DNA of 64,000 nt, taken from contig CBDDBU010000017.1 in assembly GCA_965226045.1 (NCBI GenBank), forward strand, positions 1-64,000. The letters run 5' to 3'. This document shows, piece after piece, positions 1 to 6,904 of this stretch (the first letter of the stretch is position 1; each line of letters opens with the position of its first letter). The DNA is from CBDDBU01 sp965226045 (GTDB lineage Bacteria > Pseudomonadota > Alphaproteobacteria > VGEJ01). A program made the translations under genes and the position numbers. Below the pieces are notes generated by a model. That model was not told the DNA's origin. It saw nothing but the letters and a program-made list of their open reading frames with translations, and made no database searches.

Positions 1-346
1 GTGGTCTACGACTCGGTCGGCAAAGACACCTTCATGGACTCGCTCGATTGCCTACGCCCGCGTGGGCTGATGGCGCTGTTCGGCGCGGCGTCGGGCCCAG
101 TGCCGCCGGTCGACCTCGGCCGTGTTGGCGCAGCGGGGCTCGCTCTATATCACCCGGCCGAGCCTGTTCACCTACACCGCGAGCCGTCAGGAACTCCTCG
201 ATACCGCCAACAGCTTGTTCGCGGTGGTGCGCTCGGGCGCGGTCAAGATCGAGGTCAACCAGACCTATCCGCTGGCCGAGGCGGCGCGCGCGCACACCGA
301 CCTTCAAGCGCGCCGCACCACCGGCTCGACGGTGCTGATGCCGTAG
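1..346 (+). pseudogene. Quinone oxidoreductase (MDR family), C-terminal part with frameshift
   Basis: This is the C-terminal end of an NAD(P)H:quinone reductase of the zinc-independent MDR group; its beginning lies left of the window. The late Rossmann segment (VVYDSVGKDTF, ALFGAASG) is read in frame 1 and the C-terminal lobe (LAQRGSLYITRPSLF, ending GSTVLMP) in frame 2. VDLG should continue directly into VLAQRGSLY; one extra C at about base 121, in a GGCC run, breaks the frame. A one-base homopolymer change could equally be a sequencing error or a true lesion. Enzymes of this group reduce quinones with NADPH in the cytoplasm. It converges on rho, with 45 bases between the two stop codons. 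Confidence 0.75.
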
Positions 347-391
347 GGGCGTCGGCCAACACCAAGCGTGGAGCCGCCCAAGGCGTCGGCC

Positions 392-1649
392 CTAGGTGTT
401 CATCGAGCCGAAGAATTCGCTGTTGTTTTTTGTGTGCTTGAGCTTCTCAAGCAGGAACTCCATCGAGTCCGCTACGCCCATCGGCGAGAGAATTCGGCGC
501 AGCACCCACATCTTGGCCAGCGTCCCCTTATCGACCAGGAGCTCTTCCTTGCGGGTGCCCGATTTGGTGATGTCTATGGCCGGCCAGGTGCGCTTGTCCG
601 CGAGTTTGCGGTCGAGCACGATCTCGGAGTTGCCGGTGCCCTTGAACTCCTCGAAGATCACCTCGTCCATGCGGCTGCCGGTGTCGATCAGCGCCGTCGC
701 GATGATGGTGAGCGAGCCGCCCTCTTCGATGTTGCGAGCCGCGCCGAAGAAACGCTTGGGGCGCTGGAGCGCGTTCGAATCGACGCCGCCGGAGAGCACC
801 TTGCCCGGATGATGGGACGACCGTGTTGTAGGCGCGCGCCAGGCGGGTGATTGAATCGAGCAAGATCACGACATCGCGTTTGTGCTCGACCAGGCGCTTG
901 GCCTTTTCGATTACCATGTCGGCGACCTGAACGTGGCGAACGGCCGGCTCGTCGAAGGTCGAGCTGATGACCTCGCCCTTGACCGAGCGCTGCATATCGG
1001 TAACTTCCTCGGGCCGTTCGTCGATCAGCAGCACCAGCAGATAGATATCGGGGCAGTTGATCGCGAGCGAGTTGGCGATCGATTGCAACAGCATGGTCTT
1101 GCCGGTGCGCGGCGGGGCGACGATAAGCGCCCGCTGTCCCTTGCCAAGCGGCGCAATAAGATCGATTACCCGCGCACTTACATCTTTAGCCGTGGCATCG
1201 TCGACCTCGAGCGGAAGCACATCATCGGGGTAGAGCGGCGTCAGGTTGTCGAAATTGACCTTGTGGCGGGTCTGCTCCGGTTCTTCGAAGTTAATCTTGT
1301 TGAGGCGCAGAAGCGCGAAGTAGCGCTCGCCCTCTTTCGGCGCGCGGATTTGCCCGTCGACGGTATCGCCGGTGCGTAGGCTGAAGAGACGGATCTGGCC
1401 GGGCGAGACGTAGATGTCGTCGGGACCCGGCAAGTAGTTCGATTCGGGCGCCCGCAGAAAGCCGAAGCCATCCTGCAGTATCTCGACGACACCGCCGCCG
1501 GAGATCTCGACGTCCTTGTTGGCCAATTGCTTGAGGATGGCGAACATCATGTCCTGCTTCCGCAGAGTGTTCGCGTTCTCGATCTCCAACTCCTCGGCGT
1601 AGTCGAGAAGTTCGGTCGGCGATTTTCTCTTCAGCTCAAGTAGATTCAT
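392..1649 (-). CDS. rho: Transcription termination factor Rho, frame broken by one base
   Basis: Rho is the hexameric RNA helicase that ends transcription at C-rich unstructured RNA. Reading from 1649, an N-terminal helical domain (residues 1-45) is followed by the OB-type RNA-binding fold (about 50-115, DGFGFLRAPESNYLPGPDD), Walker A APPRTGKT (178-185), the DERPEEVTDM segment and the Walker B strand DVVILLDSIT. After VVPSSG the frame is lost; the adjacent frame resumes with VLSGGVDSNALQRPKRFFGAARN and runs to the normal C-terminus. The break is one extra base in the CCC run at 804-806. Removing it gives 418 residues, the usual length. Because Rho is normally essential and the change is a homopolymer indel, I favour a sequence error. 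A minus-strand promoter candidate lies at 1816-1843. Confidence 0.92.
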
Positions 1650-1815
1650 GTCGAGTCAATATCCGATGCTGAAGCGTGATGGCGATAAGGAGGGAGCACC
1701 ACTAGATGGCGCGCGGCCCAAGAGTCTATCCGCTCGCCCAGGCAGGACAAAGAAGTGACGTTGTTGTTTTTGTTGGGGGTCGAATGCACTCAGCCCGGCC
1801 AACGGCTTTGGCCAA

Positions 1816-1843
1816 CATGTAGCAAACATCGTGCATAAGTCAA
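1816..1843 (-). promoter_or_regulatory. Candidate rho promoter
   Basis: On the minus strand TTGACT (1838-1843) and TACATG (1816-1821) are separated by 16 bases, a fair sigma-70-like pair about 170 bases upstream of the rho start. Two direct copies of CAGTGTTT (1845-1852 and 1858-1865) lie just upstream. The remaining part of 1650-1899 holds no gene that I can support; it looks like a rho leader and promoter region ending at the IS1182 insertion. Confidence 0.35.
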
Positions 1844-1969
1844 ACAGTGTTTTTGCACAGTGTTTAGCGCGCTCGGCACGCCAACCCTCCCGCCATGGCC
1901 TAGCAGCCTGTCGGACTGAGGTCCGCGAGAATGGGTGTGGACGGATCGCGATGTGGAGAGGTCATGGGA

Positions 1970-2170
1970 TCGAGCGCCTTTCGTGAGGACACGGAGTGCG
2001 GTCGCTTGGCCGCGCGTACCGCAGGGTGAGTATACTCTTATGCCCTCTCGTGAGGGCACGAAGTACGTTCGCTTGCTCGCGCGTGCCGCAAGGCGAGCAT
2101 ACTCTTATTCCTTTTCGCGAGGTACGGAGTCCGGCCGCCTGCTCAAGCGTATTGCAAGGTGAACATTCTC
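1970..2170. repeat. Three imperfect 66-67 bp tandem repeats at the IS1182 transposase 3' end
   Basis: The words GCAGGGTGAGTATACTCTT (from 2021), GCAAGGCGAGCATACTCTT (from 2088) and GCAAGGTGAACATTCTCTT (from 2154) recur with spacings of 67 and 66 bases, and the intervening sequence is also similar. The third copy covers the last codons and stop of the IS1182 transposase, so the first two are decayed tandem copies of the gene's tail and downstream DNA. Confidence 0.6.
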
Positions 2171-3501
2171 TTTATGTTCCAGGCCAGGGTCACCAGGTTC
2201 CATTCGCCCGTGACCTTGTCCAGGCCGCGTAGCGAGAACTGGCGGAAGCCCATGGCCGATTTGATGATGCCGAACACCGGTTCCGGCGTTTGCTTGCGCA
2301 GGGCGTAGAGTTGCCGGCCCTCGGGCGTCGCCAGTCGATGTGTCATCGCTTCCAGCGGCGTCGGGTTCTCCGGGGGCGGCGGCGCGCCGGCGAAGCGGTC
2401 CTTCCAGGAGAGATGATGGCGTTCCCGGCCGGGCGTGATCAACGGCGCGATCTCGGCCTCGGCGCAGGCGTTCACGTTGGCCTCGCTGAAGTAGCCGCTG
2501 TCCGCCAGCAGGGTCTCGGGCGCGCCCAGCGCCTCGGGAAGGCGGGCGAGCGCTTCCAGCGCCGGCTCGATTTGCCGCTTGTCGTTGGGGGCCTGGACCA
2601 CGTCGTTGGTGACCACCAGCAGGCTGTCGGCCGCCACCAGGGCTTGGGCGTTGTAGGCCTGTTCGAAGCCGCCGCCGGCCACCGGCATGATGCGCGAGTC
2701 CGCGTCGGTCAGATTGACCTGGTCCTTCGGCCCGGGCCCGGCCACCGGCGGCTCGGGTGGACGGCCGCCCGGCTTGCGGCCCGTCTTCTCGGCCTTCTCC
2801 GCGCGCGCCTCGAGCTTCGCCTCGTACTCGGCCCGTTCCCGCTCAAGGCGTTCGCGCGCCCGCGCCTCGATCACCGCCTTAGCCTCGGCGATGCGGGCCA
2901 GACGATCCTCGCGCCGGGCCAGTTCCTCGGGCACCGACATCCCGTCGGGCACATCCGCCCCATCGGCCGCCTCCGCCAACGCCATCAACTCCGCCACCTC
3001 GGCCTTCAACCGGGCTTCGAGCTCGCAGGCGTGTTTCCACGACAGCGCGCTGTGCCGGCTCGCGTTGGCGTGCACCTTGGTGCCGTCCAGCGCCACCGTG
3101 CCGAGCTTCAGCACCCCGGCTTCCCGGGCCAGCAGCAGCACCTCGACGAACAGCCCTTCGATCCGGTCGAGAAAACGCCGCCGGAACGCGGCGATGGTAT
3201 CGTGGTCGGGATGATCGTTGGCCGCGATGAAGCGGAAAGCGACAGAATCATAGGTCGCGCGCTCCAACTTGCGGCTCGAAAACACCCCCGTGGCGTAGCC
3301 GTAGACCAGAAGCCCCAGCAGCATGCTCGGGTGATAGGACGCCGAGCCCGAGCCGCGATAGGCCTTCACGAACGCCGAGAGGTCCAACTGCTCGATCACC
3401 TCGACCACGAAGCGCGCCAGATGCCGCTCGGGAAGCCATTCCTCCACCGACGGCGGCAGCAGAAACCCCGTCTCCCGGTCGACCGGTCGGAAATTGCTCA
3501 T
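2143..3501 (-). CDS. IS1182-family transposase
   Basis: A DDE-type transposase of 452 residues acting on the ends of the surrounding element. It begins MSNFRPVDRETGFLLPPS, followed by the family-typical N-terminal segment (WLPERHLARFVVEVIEQLD, YHPSMLLGLLVYGYATGVFSS), an early catalytic-domain block (LKLGTVALDGTKVHANASRH), a charged coiled-coil-like insert rich in Glu/Arg/Lys (about residues 170-260), and the late DDE part (LVAADSLLVVTNDVVQ, LLADSGYFSE). I chose the ATG at 3501 because an ATGGAGG ribosome-binding site lies just upstream and the protein then starts as relatives do. The frame is intact, but IS1595 has inserted 27 bases upstream of the start and has probably separated the gene from its own promoter. 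Confidence 0.9.
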   Translation of the reverse strand: MSNFRPVDRETGFLLPPSVEEWLPERHLARFVVEVIEQLDLSAFVKAYRGSGSASYHPSMLLGLLVYGYATGVFSSRKLERATYDSVAFRFIAANDHPDHDTIAAFRRRFLDRIEGLFVEVLLLAREAGVLKLGTVALDGTKVHANASRHSALSWKHACELEARLKAEVAELMALAEAADGADVPDGMSVPEELARREDRLARIAEAKAVIEARARERLERERAEYEAKLEARAEKAEKTGRKPGGRPPEPPVAGPGPKDQVNLTDADSRIMPVAGGGFEQAYNAQALVAADSLLVVTNDVVQAPNDKRQIEPALEALARLPEALGAPETLLADSGYFSEANVNACAEAEIAPLITPGRERHHLSWKDRFAGAPPPPENPTPLEAMTHRLATPEGRQLYALRKQTPEPVFGIIKSAMGFRQFSLRGLDKVTGEWNLVTLAWNIKRMFTLQYA

Positions 3502-3535
3502 GACGGCCTCCATCACGCGCGGGCAAATCAACTGA

Positions 3536-4568
3536 ATCGCTTATGCACCAGCTTCCGGCCGGACCAACATGTTGTAGGTGAAGGGCTTGGTGCACACGGC
3601 GATGCCGAACAGCGAGCGGAAGGCGGCGTGGCGTGTCCGGCGCCGGTTGAAGCGGAACACGAACTCGTCGAGATAGCTTTGCAGGTGCTTGGCGCGCAGC
3701 CCGTGATAGACGCCGCGCGCCCAGCCCTTGAGATTGGAGAACACCTGATGGATCCAGGGCAGCACGAGGTGGGCGGCCATGGAACCGATGACGTGGGGAT
3801 CGTGGGTCTCGACGGGGGCCGCGGCGTAGCCGGCCCAGCCGTCGGTCTTGGCGGTGCTGGCGGCGGCGATGTTGTGGCCGATGAAGCGGTTGCGGCTTTC
3901 GGCGCCGTAGGACGCGATCTCGGCCAGGCGCAGGCGGCCCGGCGCGTTGCCGTCGCCGACCTCGACGGCGCCGACGACGAGCAGCTTGCCGTCGTGGCTG
4001 CGCCCGGCGCCGCCGGCCACGGGATCATTCTTGGTGCGGAACGCCAGCGCGGTCTCGTCGACCTCGATGAGGCCCGACAACGGGTCGCGCTCGGGATCGA
4101 CCATGGCTTTGCGCAGCTTGGCGGCGAGCAGCCAGGCGCTGCGATAAGAACCGATCCCGAGCTGGTTCTGGAGCTGCAGCGCCGCGATCCCGTTCGAATG
4201 CGTCGCCATCAGGTAGGCGGCCCAGAACCAGACGGTGAGCGCGAGCTTGCTGCCGTGCAGGATGGTCCCCGCCGTCACCGAGGTCTGGCGATGGCAGCGC
4301 GCGCACTCGAACGTGTGGGCCTTGCCGCGTAGCGCCCAGCCGTGATCATGACCGCAGCGCGGGCATTCGAAGCCCTCGGGCCAGCGCACCGAGGCGAGCC
4401 ACGCCGCGCAGGCGTCGTCGTGCGGGAACATGCGTTGGAAGGCGATCAGACTGTCGGGGAAGCGATCCATGGGGCGGCTCCTGGTAATCGAACAAACCAG
4501 GAACCAACTATCCTACAACCACGCCCAACGCAACATCTCGTGCCGCCGGAACGTCGTGCATAAGCGAT
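3536..4568 (-). mobile_element. IS1595-family insertion sequence, complete, 1033 bp
   Basis: Ends are well defined. The left end ATCGCTTATGCAC...TTCCGG matches the complement of the right end over 23 bases with four mismatches. An exact 8-bp direct repeat TCAACTGA flanks it (3528-3535 and 4569-4576), the target-duplication size expected for this family. It is nested inside the IS1182 element, hence younger than it. A lone sequence resembling its right end occurs at about 1826-1840, upstream of rho. Confidence 0.88.
3541..4470 (-). CDS. IS1595-family (ISXO2-like) transposase
   Basis: This 309-residue transposase starts MDRFPDSLIAFQRMFPHDDA. An N-terminal zinc ribbon is formed by CPRCGHDH and CARCH pairs (about residues 36-60), as is typical of IS1595 proteins. 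The ISXO2-like DDE domain follows: the first catalytic region GLIEVDETALA, a glycine-rich turn, KTDGWAGY, and the later HQVFSNLKGWARGVYHG segment, ending with the LQSYLDEFVFRFNRR motif seen in the family. The reading frame is uninterrupted and the stop lies within the terminal repeat, so the element may still be active. It reads in the same direction as the IS1182 transposase that it precedes. Confidence 0.9.
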   Translation of the reverse strand: MDRFPDSLIAFQRMFPHDDACAAWLASVRWPEGFECPRCGHDHGWALRGKAHTFECARCHRQTSVTAGTILHGSKLALTVWFWAAYLMATHSNGIAALQLQNQLGIGSYRSAWLLAAKLRKAMVDPERDPLSGLIEVDETALAFRTKNDPVAGGAGRSHDGKLLVVGAVEVGDGNAPGRLRLAEIASYGAESRNRFIGHNIAAASTAKTDGWAGYAAAPVETHDPHVIGSMAAHLVLPWIHQVFSNLKGWARGVYHGLRAKHLQSYLDEFVFRFNRRRTRHAAFRSLFGIAVCTKPFTYNMLVRPEAGA

Positions 4569-4622
4569 TCAACTGATACCATCGAATCCTATTTCGACTC
4601 CCGGCTCAAGTCCGACAGGCTG

Positions 4623-5744
4623 CTAGTGTCCCGATTCCGAAGTTCGCATGATTTTCGCCTGCTGTTCAGCGGTTTCGATTGTTCGGAGGCAGAACCGCTG
4701 GATGGCGGCGAGGATGTCATCGGCGGATTTGGTCCATTTGAAGGGTTTGGGGTTCTGGTTTGTCGTGTCGATGTAGTCGAGGATGGTGCGCTCCAACTCC
4801 TTGGTGGAGCGATGGACGCCGCGCCTGATCTGCTTGTCGGTCAGCAGCCCGAACCAGCGCTCGACCTGGTTCAGCCAGGAGGCGCTGGTGGGTGTGAAAT
4901 GGGCCTGCCAGCGCGGCCGTTTGGCGAACCAGTCGCGGATCGCCTTGGTCTTGTGGGTCCCGTAGTTGTCCATGACGATGTGGATGTCGAGATCACCAGG
5001 GACGTTCGCCTCGACGAGGTCGAGGAATTTGCGGAACTCTCGGGCCCGATGGCGCGGGAAACATTTGCCGATGATCTCTCCCGTGGCGATGTCGAGGGCC
5101 GCGAAGAGAGAGGTCGTGCCGTGGCGCTTGTAGTCGTGGCTGCGCCGCTCCGCCTGCCCGGGGCGCATCGGCAAGAGGGGCTGGGAACGGTCCAGGGCCT
5201 GGATCTGGCTCTTTTCGTCGACACAGAGAACCAGGGCACGATCCGGCGGCGCCAAATACAGACCGACGATGTCGCGGACCTTCTCCACGAAGAAGGGATT
5301 GCTCGACAGCTTGAAGGTCTCCGAGCGATGCGGCTGCAAGCCGAAGGCCCGCCAGATGCGATGAATGGTCGAGGGCGCGTGGCCGCTCGCCCGCGCCATC
5401 GAGCGAAGGCTCCAATGGGTCGCGTCCGGCGGCGTCTCTTCCAGCGTCAGCCGGACCGCTTCCGCGATGGCGTCATCGCCGATTTGACGCGGCGCGCCGG
5501 GGCGGGGTTCGTCGTACAGACCGTCGAGGCCCTCCGCCGCATAGCGGCGACGCCACTTGCCCACGGTGTCCGCGCTCGCCTCGAGACGAACGGCGATCTC
5601 CTTGTTCTCCAACCCTTCCGCCGCCGCCAAGACGATCCGAGCCCGCCGCGCAAGCCCCTGCGACGTCTTGCGACGACGAGACAGCGCCTCCAATTCGGCG
5701 CGCTCGTCATCGCTCAAAGAGATCGTCACCGCCACTCTCGCCAT
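4623..5744 (-). CDS. IS630-family transposase
   Basis: The product has 373 residues. The N-terminal half holds helix-turn-helix DNA-binding segments (LENKEIAVRLEASADTVGKW; SMARASGHAPSTIHRIWRAF). The DDE catalytic domain follows, with Asp in VLCVDEKSQ, Asp in IHIVMDNYGTHK and Glu in SWLNQVERWF, all present. I chose the ATG at 5744 because TAGGAGG lies just upstream; a TTG codon directly precedes it. The stop TAG overlaps the target-site TA at 4624-4625, so only the flanking base decides whether the codon is a stop. The frame is intact and the element is potentially mobile. Confidence 0.92.
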   Translation of the reverse strand: MARVAVTISLSDDERAELEALSRRRKTSQGLARRARIVLAAAEGLENKEIAVRLEASADTVGKWRRRYAAEGLDGLYDEPRPGAPRQIGDDAIAEAVRLTLEETPPDATHWSLRSMARASGHAPSTIHRIWRAFGLQPHRSETFKLSSNPFFVEKVRDIVGLYLAPPDRALVLCVDEKSQIQALDRSQPLLPMRPGQAERRSHDYKRHGTTSLFAALDIATGEIIGKCFPRHRAREFRKFLDLVEANVPGDLDIHIVMDNYGTHKTKAIRDWFAKRPRWQAHFTPTSASWLNQVERWFGLLTDKQIRRGVHRSTKELERTILDYIDTTNQNPKPFKWTKSADDILAAIQRFCLRTIETAEQQAKIMRTSESGH

Positions 5745-5804
5745 CAATCGCGCCTCCTAAAAACAAATAGAGACATAATCATATCCATTTATCGATCAGG
5801 ACAC
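4626..5804 (-). mobile_element. IS630-family insertion sequence, complete, 1179 bp
   Basis: Inverted ends are GTGTCCCGATTCCGAA on the left and, as complement of the right end, GTGTCCTGATCGATAA. A TA dinucleotide flanks both ends (4624-4625 and 5805-5806), the signature of IS630/Tc1-mariner insertion. The left TA directly abuts the IS1182 end; the right TA is part of a Tyr codon of galE. The transposase stop codon is completed by the left TA plus the next flanking base. Confidence 0.88.
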
Positions 5805-5806
5805 TA

Positions 5807-6053
5807 TGGTCGCGGCTATTCGGTTCGCGAGGTGCTCGACGCGGTCGCGGCGCAAGCCGGCCGGCCGATCGATGCGACCTCGGCGCCGCGCCGGGCGGGC
5901 GATCCGCCAGCCCTGGTCGCCAATGCCGATCGCATCCGCGAGCGCCTGGGGTGGCGGCCCCGCCACGACGAGTTGTCGACGATCGTTCGCACCGCCATTG
6001 CTTGGGAAGAGCATCTGAGCGGGCCGCGCTCGCCCGGCTCCGACGCCGGCTAG
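5807..6053 (+). pseudogene. galE: galE remnant: C-terminal fragment of UDP-glucose 4-epimerase
   Basis: Only about the last 80 residues of an extended SDR nucleotide-sugar epimerase remain: YGRGYSVREVLDAV, then SAPRRAGDPPALVANADRIR and LGWRPRHDELSTIV, all typical of the GalE C-terminus (UDP-glucose/UDP-galactose interconversion). The fragment begins exactly at the right end of the IS630 element. The N-terminal two thirds, including the nucleotide-binding and YxxxK regions, are missing from the window; the DNA left of the insertion sequences is rho upstream sequence. IS-linked deletion of the front of the gene is therefore likely, and the remnant cannot be active. It is followed after 15 bases by the YdcF-like gene, its probable operon partner. 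Confidence 0.85.
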
Positions 6054-6068
6054 GGCCCGTGCCGGCAC

Positions 6069-6889
6069 ATGTTCGCGTCTTCGAAGATCCTGTGGAACAT
6101 CGTCGATCCAGAGACCATGCTGGCGGTGGCGCTGCTGGTCGGCGCCGTTCTGCTATGGACCCGCTGGCGGCGAGTCGGTCGGGCGCTGACGACCGGGGCC
6201 ATCCTCGTCCTCTGCCTGGTTTCGATCTTTCCGGTCGGTCATTGGCTCTATCACGCGCTCGAAAACCGCTTTCCGCCGCTCGCGGTGGTCCCGGCCGACA
6301 CCGATGGCATCATCGTTCTCGGCGGCAGTTTCGACCTGAATCGGACCGCCGCGCGCGACCAAGTCGCGCTCAAGGACAGTGCCGAACGCCTGACCACCTT
6401 CGTCACCCTGGCGCGACGCCATGGCGATGCCCGGCTGCTGTTCGCGGGCGGCTCGGCAGCCTGCTCACCGAGGCCGCCGATGCCAAGCGGCTGTTCACCG
6501 AGCTCGGTCTCGACACCGCGCGGATCGAGTTCGAGAGCCGGTCGCGAAGCACCTACGAGAACGCTCTCTTCGCCTACCAACTCGCCGAACCCGCGGTTGG
6601 CGAGCGCTGGCTGCTCATCACCTCGGCGTCTCACATGCCGCGGGCGGTCGGCTGTTTCCGCCGCGTTGGCTGGGAGGTGATCGCCTACCCGGTGGACTAC
6701 AGAACCACGAAGGACCTCACCTACCTCGGCGATCTCAACATCGGCACGAACCTGGCAACACTGTCGCGGGCAGCGCACGAGTGGGTGGGGTTGGTCGCCT
6801 ATTACCTCATGGAACGGACCACCACGATTTTCCCCGCGCCCGCGAGCGAGCCTGGGGCCGAAGGTTCCGCGGCGCTCGCTCAATCGTGA
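6069..6889 (+). pseudogene. YdcF/ElyC-like DUF218 membrane protein, frameshifted
   Basis: DUF218 proteins (YdcF, SanA, ElyC) are inner-membrane proteins linked to envelope or polysaccharide physiology. Two N-terminal membrane segments (TMLAVALLVGAVLLW; ALTTGAILVLCLVSIFPVG) precede the domain start DGIIVLGGSFDLNR. After LLFAGGS the frame changes; the next frame continues SLLTEAADAKRLFTELGLD, ESRSRSTYENALF, WLLITSASHMPRAVGCF and on to the C-terminus. One G is missing in CTCGGCAGCC at about 6462. Restoring it gives 273 residues, the usual length. As in rho and qor this is a one-base homopolymer change, so it could be an error. It lies in the polysaccharide region between galE and asnB. Confidence 0.8.
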
Positions 6890-6904
6890 GCGCGCGGGAG
6901 GACC

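Larger units (their letters stand above)
1904..4622 (-). mobile_element. IS1182-family insertion sequence, itself interrupted by an IS1595 element
   Basis: Terminal inverted repeats are visible: CAGCCTGTCGGACT at the left end and its complement at the right (ending ...CCGACAGGCTG). Both outer edges show CTA(G), but the last G on the right belongs to the neighbouring IS630, so a 3-4 base target duplication cannot be proven. The element carries one transposase (2143-3501, minus) and has IS1595 inserted upstream of that gene. Without the nested IS1595 and its duplicated target it would be about 1.68 kb. The left flank is rho upstream DNA and the right flank is galE; these do not form one gene, so DNA was lost between them. 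Confidence 0.8.

Noticed and set aside
780..830. Programmed frameshift in rho
   Set aside because: No slippery motif with stimulatory structure was seen and Rho is not known to use frameshifting; an extra C in a homopolymer is sufficient.
2290..4332. 680-codon open frame on the plus strand across IS1182 and IS1595
   Set aside because: It is antisense to two clear transposases, spans their nested junction and has the Arg/Gly/His-rich composition of a shadow frame in GC-rich DNA.
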